Positions 62,040 through 64,000 of a DNA stretch of 64,000 nt are shown piece after piece. The notes beneath the pieces are model-generated. The model made no database searches, had not been told where the DNA came from, and was given only the letters and a program-made list of their open reading frames with translations. Within the stretch, counting starts at the first letter, position 1. Every line of letters starts with the position of its first letter. Location: the NCBI GenBank assembly GCA_963277665.1, contig OY728125.1:1718284889-1718348888 (forward strand), written 5' to 3'. This stretch comes from Viscum album. Taxonomy: Eukaryota; Streptophyta; Magnoliopsida; Santalales; Viscaceae. The position numbers and the translations under genes were made by a program.

Positions 62040-63051
62040 ATAATAAAGCCATTTAATGGACCCTATTTGATATTCATGAGATTATCCCACTTATTGGGAC
62101 TCATAGGATTGTTCTAGAATCGGATTCAAAGCCATGTATTCAACCTCAATGGCGACTCAATCCTAATCTCATGGAAGTAGTGAGAAAATAACTACTAAAT
62201 TTTTTAAAATCTGGTATCATGCATCCCATAACTGATAGGGAGTGGGTCAACCCAACCCAAGTGGTTCCCAAGAAGGCACGAATCATAGTGATAACCAATA
62301 AAGATGAAGAGATTCTTCCAACTAGGGTGATTAGTGGATGGAGGGTCTTCATTGACTATAGGAAGCTAAACTCATTCATCAAGAAGGACCATTTCCCTCT
62401 TTCCATTCATTGTCCAAGTCCTTGAGAGAGTGGCAGGTCATGCATTCTACTGTTTCATAGATGGGTACATGGGGTAAAATAAAATTGAGGTCTCCCTAGA
62501 GGATCAAGGGATGACTACATTCACATGTCCCTTAAGAACCTTTTCCTTCTAACAGATTCCCTTCGGGTTATGCAATGCCCCTGGAACCTCCTTATAGTGC
62601 ATGATGGGAATATTCTCATACATGGTAGGGGATTTTCTTGAGGTCTTCATGGATGACTTCTCCGCCTTTGGGGATACACTTCAGGGATGTCTTAGGAATG
62701 TGGATAGAGTTTTGTCCCGACGTGAAGAAATGAATCTAGTCATAAACTGGAAAAAATGACATTTCATGGTTAAACATGGATTATTTCTTGGCCATATAGT
62801 CTCGGGTAGGTGGATTGAAGTTAATAAAGAAATGGTTGACATCATTTGTCACCTTCCATCACCCAGAACAATTAAAGAAGTGGTTTTTTTATTAAGACAT
62901 GTTGGTTTCTATAGAAGAGTCATCAAGGACATTAGTTCAATCTCTCGTCCCCTTTGTGCTCTACGAGTAAAGGATGTCCATTTGTTTGGACAGAAAGTTT
63001 TGAGAGTTCATTATAAACCCTTAATTAATCTCTCAACTCTCCCCCCAGTAT
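62040..63051 (+). pseudogene. Element D reverse transcriptase
   Basis: Motifs in order: QPQWRLNPNLMEVVRK; SGIMHPITDREWVNPTQVVP; GWRVFIDYRKLNS (catalytic Asp region); KKDHFPL; FG-LCNAPGTS; the active site FMDD (62646-62657) in EVFMDDFSAFGD; VINWKK-HFMV with Cys replaced by TGA; FLGHIVS; VVFLLRHVGFYRRVIKDISS; and SRPLCAL. This is the full Athila RT plan. Several stops and frameshifts interrupt it, for example at 62189 and near 62424. Confidence 0.85.
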
Positions 63052-63432
63052 GAAATATCCTAATTGGAACCTTCCTTTCAAACTTATGTGTGATGACAAT
63101 GACTTTTCTATTGGAGCTGTGTTATGACAACGTTGCAATAAAACTCTTTATGTCATTTCTTACAAAAGAAAAACCTTAAAGGATTCACAAATCAACTACA
63201 CCACCACTAAAAAAGTGTTTATTTCTATCATATTTGCATTAGATAAATTCAGGTCCTATCTCTTCGGATCACCCATCATTGTATTCACTGACCATTCATC
63301 CCTTAAATACCTTTTCCAAAACCAAGATGCCAAGGAAAGACTAATTAGGAGGGTCCTTCTCTTATAATAATTTGAACTCACAATCAATGACCAAAGGGGT
63401 GTTGAAAATGTTGTTGCAGATCAGCTCTCTAT
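63052..63432 (+). pseudogene. Element D RNase H
   Basis: NWNLPFKLMCDDNDFSIGAV (LPFEIMCDASDxAxGAVLGQ) starts the domain. It is followed by YVISYKRKTLKDSQINYTTT, then FALDKFRSYLFGSPIIVFTD and HSSLKYLFQNQDAKERLIR. The end is FELTINDQRGVENVVADQLS. Most residues of the Athila RNase H are recognisable; a TGA after GAVL and stops near 63366 break it. Confidence 0.85.
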
Positions 63433-63539
63433 GACGGAATTCAAAGACAAATCAAATCACCTTTCTATGTCTGATTCATTTCTTAATGAATACCTATACT
63501 ATGTGAGTGATTGTCCTTGGTATGCTGACATAGCCAACT

Positions 63540-64000
63540 TCTTAGTTACATGAGTAATTCCAAAATTCTTAGGGTCTCAAGCTCGAAGGAAATTATTTTC
63601 TGATGTTAGAAACTATGTGTTTGATGATACATACCTCTATAGGTTTTTCCCTGACCAAGTCATTAGGATGTGTGTCCCTAAATTTTAATAGGAGTCCATC
63701 CTTAAACTATGTTATAGTGAGGCATGTAGAGTTCAATTTTTATCTAAGAAAACTTCTGCTAAGTTTCTTCAGTGTGGTCTCTTCTTGCCTACCATCTCAT
63801 GGGACTCCTACACATTTTTTCAAATTTGTCCTAAGTTTCCACAAGTAGGGTCAATCACAAAAAGGATTCAAATACCACTCACTCCCATTTTAGTGACTGA
63901 AATCATTGACTATTGGGGAATCGATTTCATGGGTCCCTTCCCAAACTCTAGGGGATACATCTACATCATATTAGCTATTTATTATGTCTCAAATGGGGTT
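63540..64000 (+). pseudogene. Element D integrase, truncated by the window end
   Basis: The zinc-binding region is visible in pieces: YLYRFFPDQVIRMCVP; SEACRVQF where GGH is usual; and KTSAKFLQCGLFLPT followed by ICPKFPQVG. The core begins with DYWGIDFMGPFPNSRGYIYI, with the first catalytic Asp at 63924-63926, then ILAIYYVSNGV at the window edge, corresponding to ILVAVDYVSKWVEA. The remaining catalytic residues lie outside the window. Confidence 0.75.

Larger units (their letters stand above)
57524..64000 (+). mobile_element. Element D: Athila-type Ty3/Gypsy retrotransposon, 5' part, cut by the window end
   Basis: An LTR of about 1.5 kb is followed by a decayed tRNA-Asp-type primer site, gag, a Gln/Asn-rich linker, protease, RT, RNase H and the beginning of integrase. 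The protein motifs closely follow Athila elements. The 3' half lies outside the window, so the LTR cannot be checked against its partner. Decay is milder than in A and B: catalytic motifs DLGA and FMDD survive. Confidence 0.8.

Overview
The window looks like intergenic DNA from a large-genome seed plant. I found no host gene, no rRNA or intact tRNA gene and no CRISPR array. AT-rich, CpG-poor sequence is filled with old LTR retrotransposons. Where a frame can be followed, many stops fit C-to-T decay (CAG, CAA and CGA becoming TAG, TAA and TGA). A gymnosperm or another giant-genome plant is my best guess, with low confidence.

Layout. Element A is a Tat/Ogre-type Ty3/Gypsy element on the minus strand (about 176-56217). 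It was later split by two insertions. Element B is a second Tat/Ogre-type element on the plus strand (10861-32823), inserted in the 3' untranslated part of A. Element C has LTRs of about 4.45 kb and a tRNA-Met primer site (43979-55284, plus strand), and sits inside the 5' LTR of A. Without B and C, A is about 22.8 kb. A short tRNA-derived SINE lies inside C. To the right is about 1.3 kb of unassigned flank, then element D, the 5' LTR, gag and most of pol of an Athila-type element (57524 to the window end, plus strand).

Element A, read on the minus strand from right to left: 5' LTR (56217 down to 43960, split by C), primer site, a 5' region with a 33-bp/11-residue Pro-rich repeat (42440-41400), protease, reverse transcriptase with YLDD, RNase H, integrase (ending near 33060), a long noncoding stretch with about 22 copies of an AGTTTAAGGTCATG-like motif, an antisense gene with a plant mobile domain (PMD), and the 3' LTR (1063-176). 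Element B has the same order on the plus strand: LTR, primer site, ORF1-like start, gag, protease, integrase, repeat-rich 3' region, antisense PMD gene, G-run polypurine tract, LTR. B has lost RT and RNase H.

Most notable: two separate Tat/Ogre-type copies each carry a long PMD plus coiled-coil gene on the strand opposite to gag-pol, in the same place. Both LTRs of B hold arrays of a 13-bp unit around the TATA box, and related units occur upstream of its polypurine tract. A carries an 11-residue coding repeat that I do not recognise. All coding regions are broken; I expect none to be functional.
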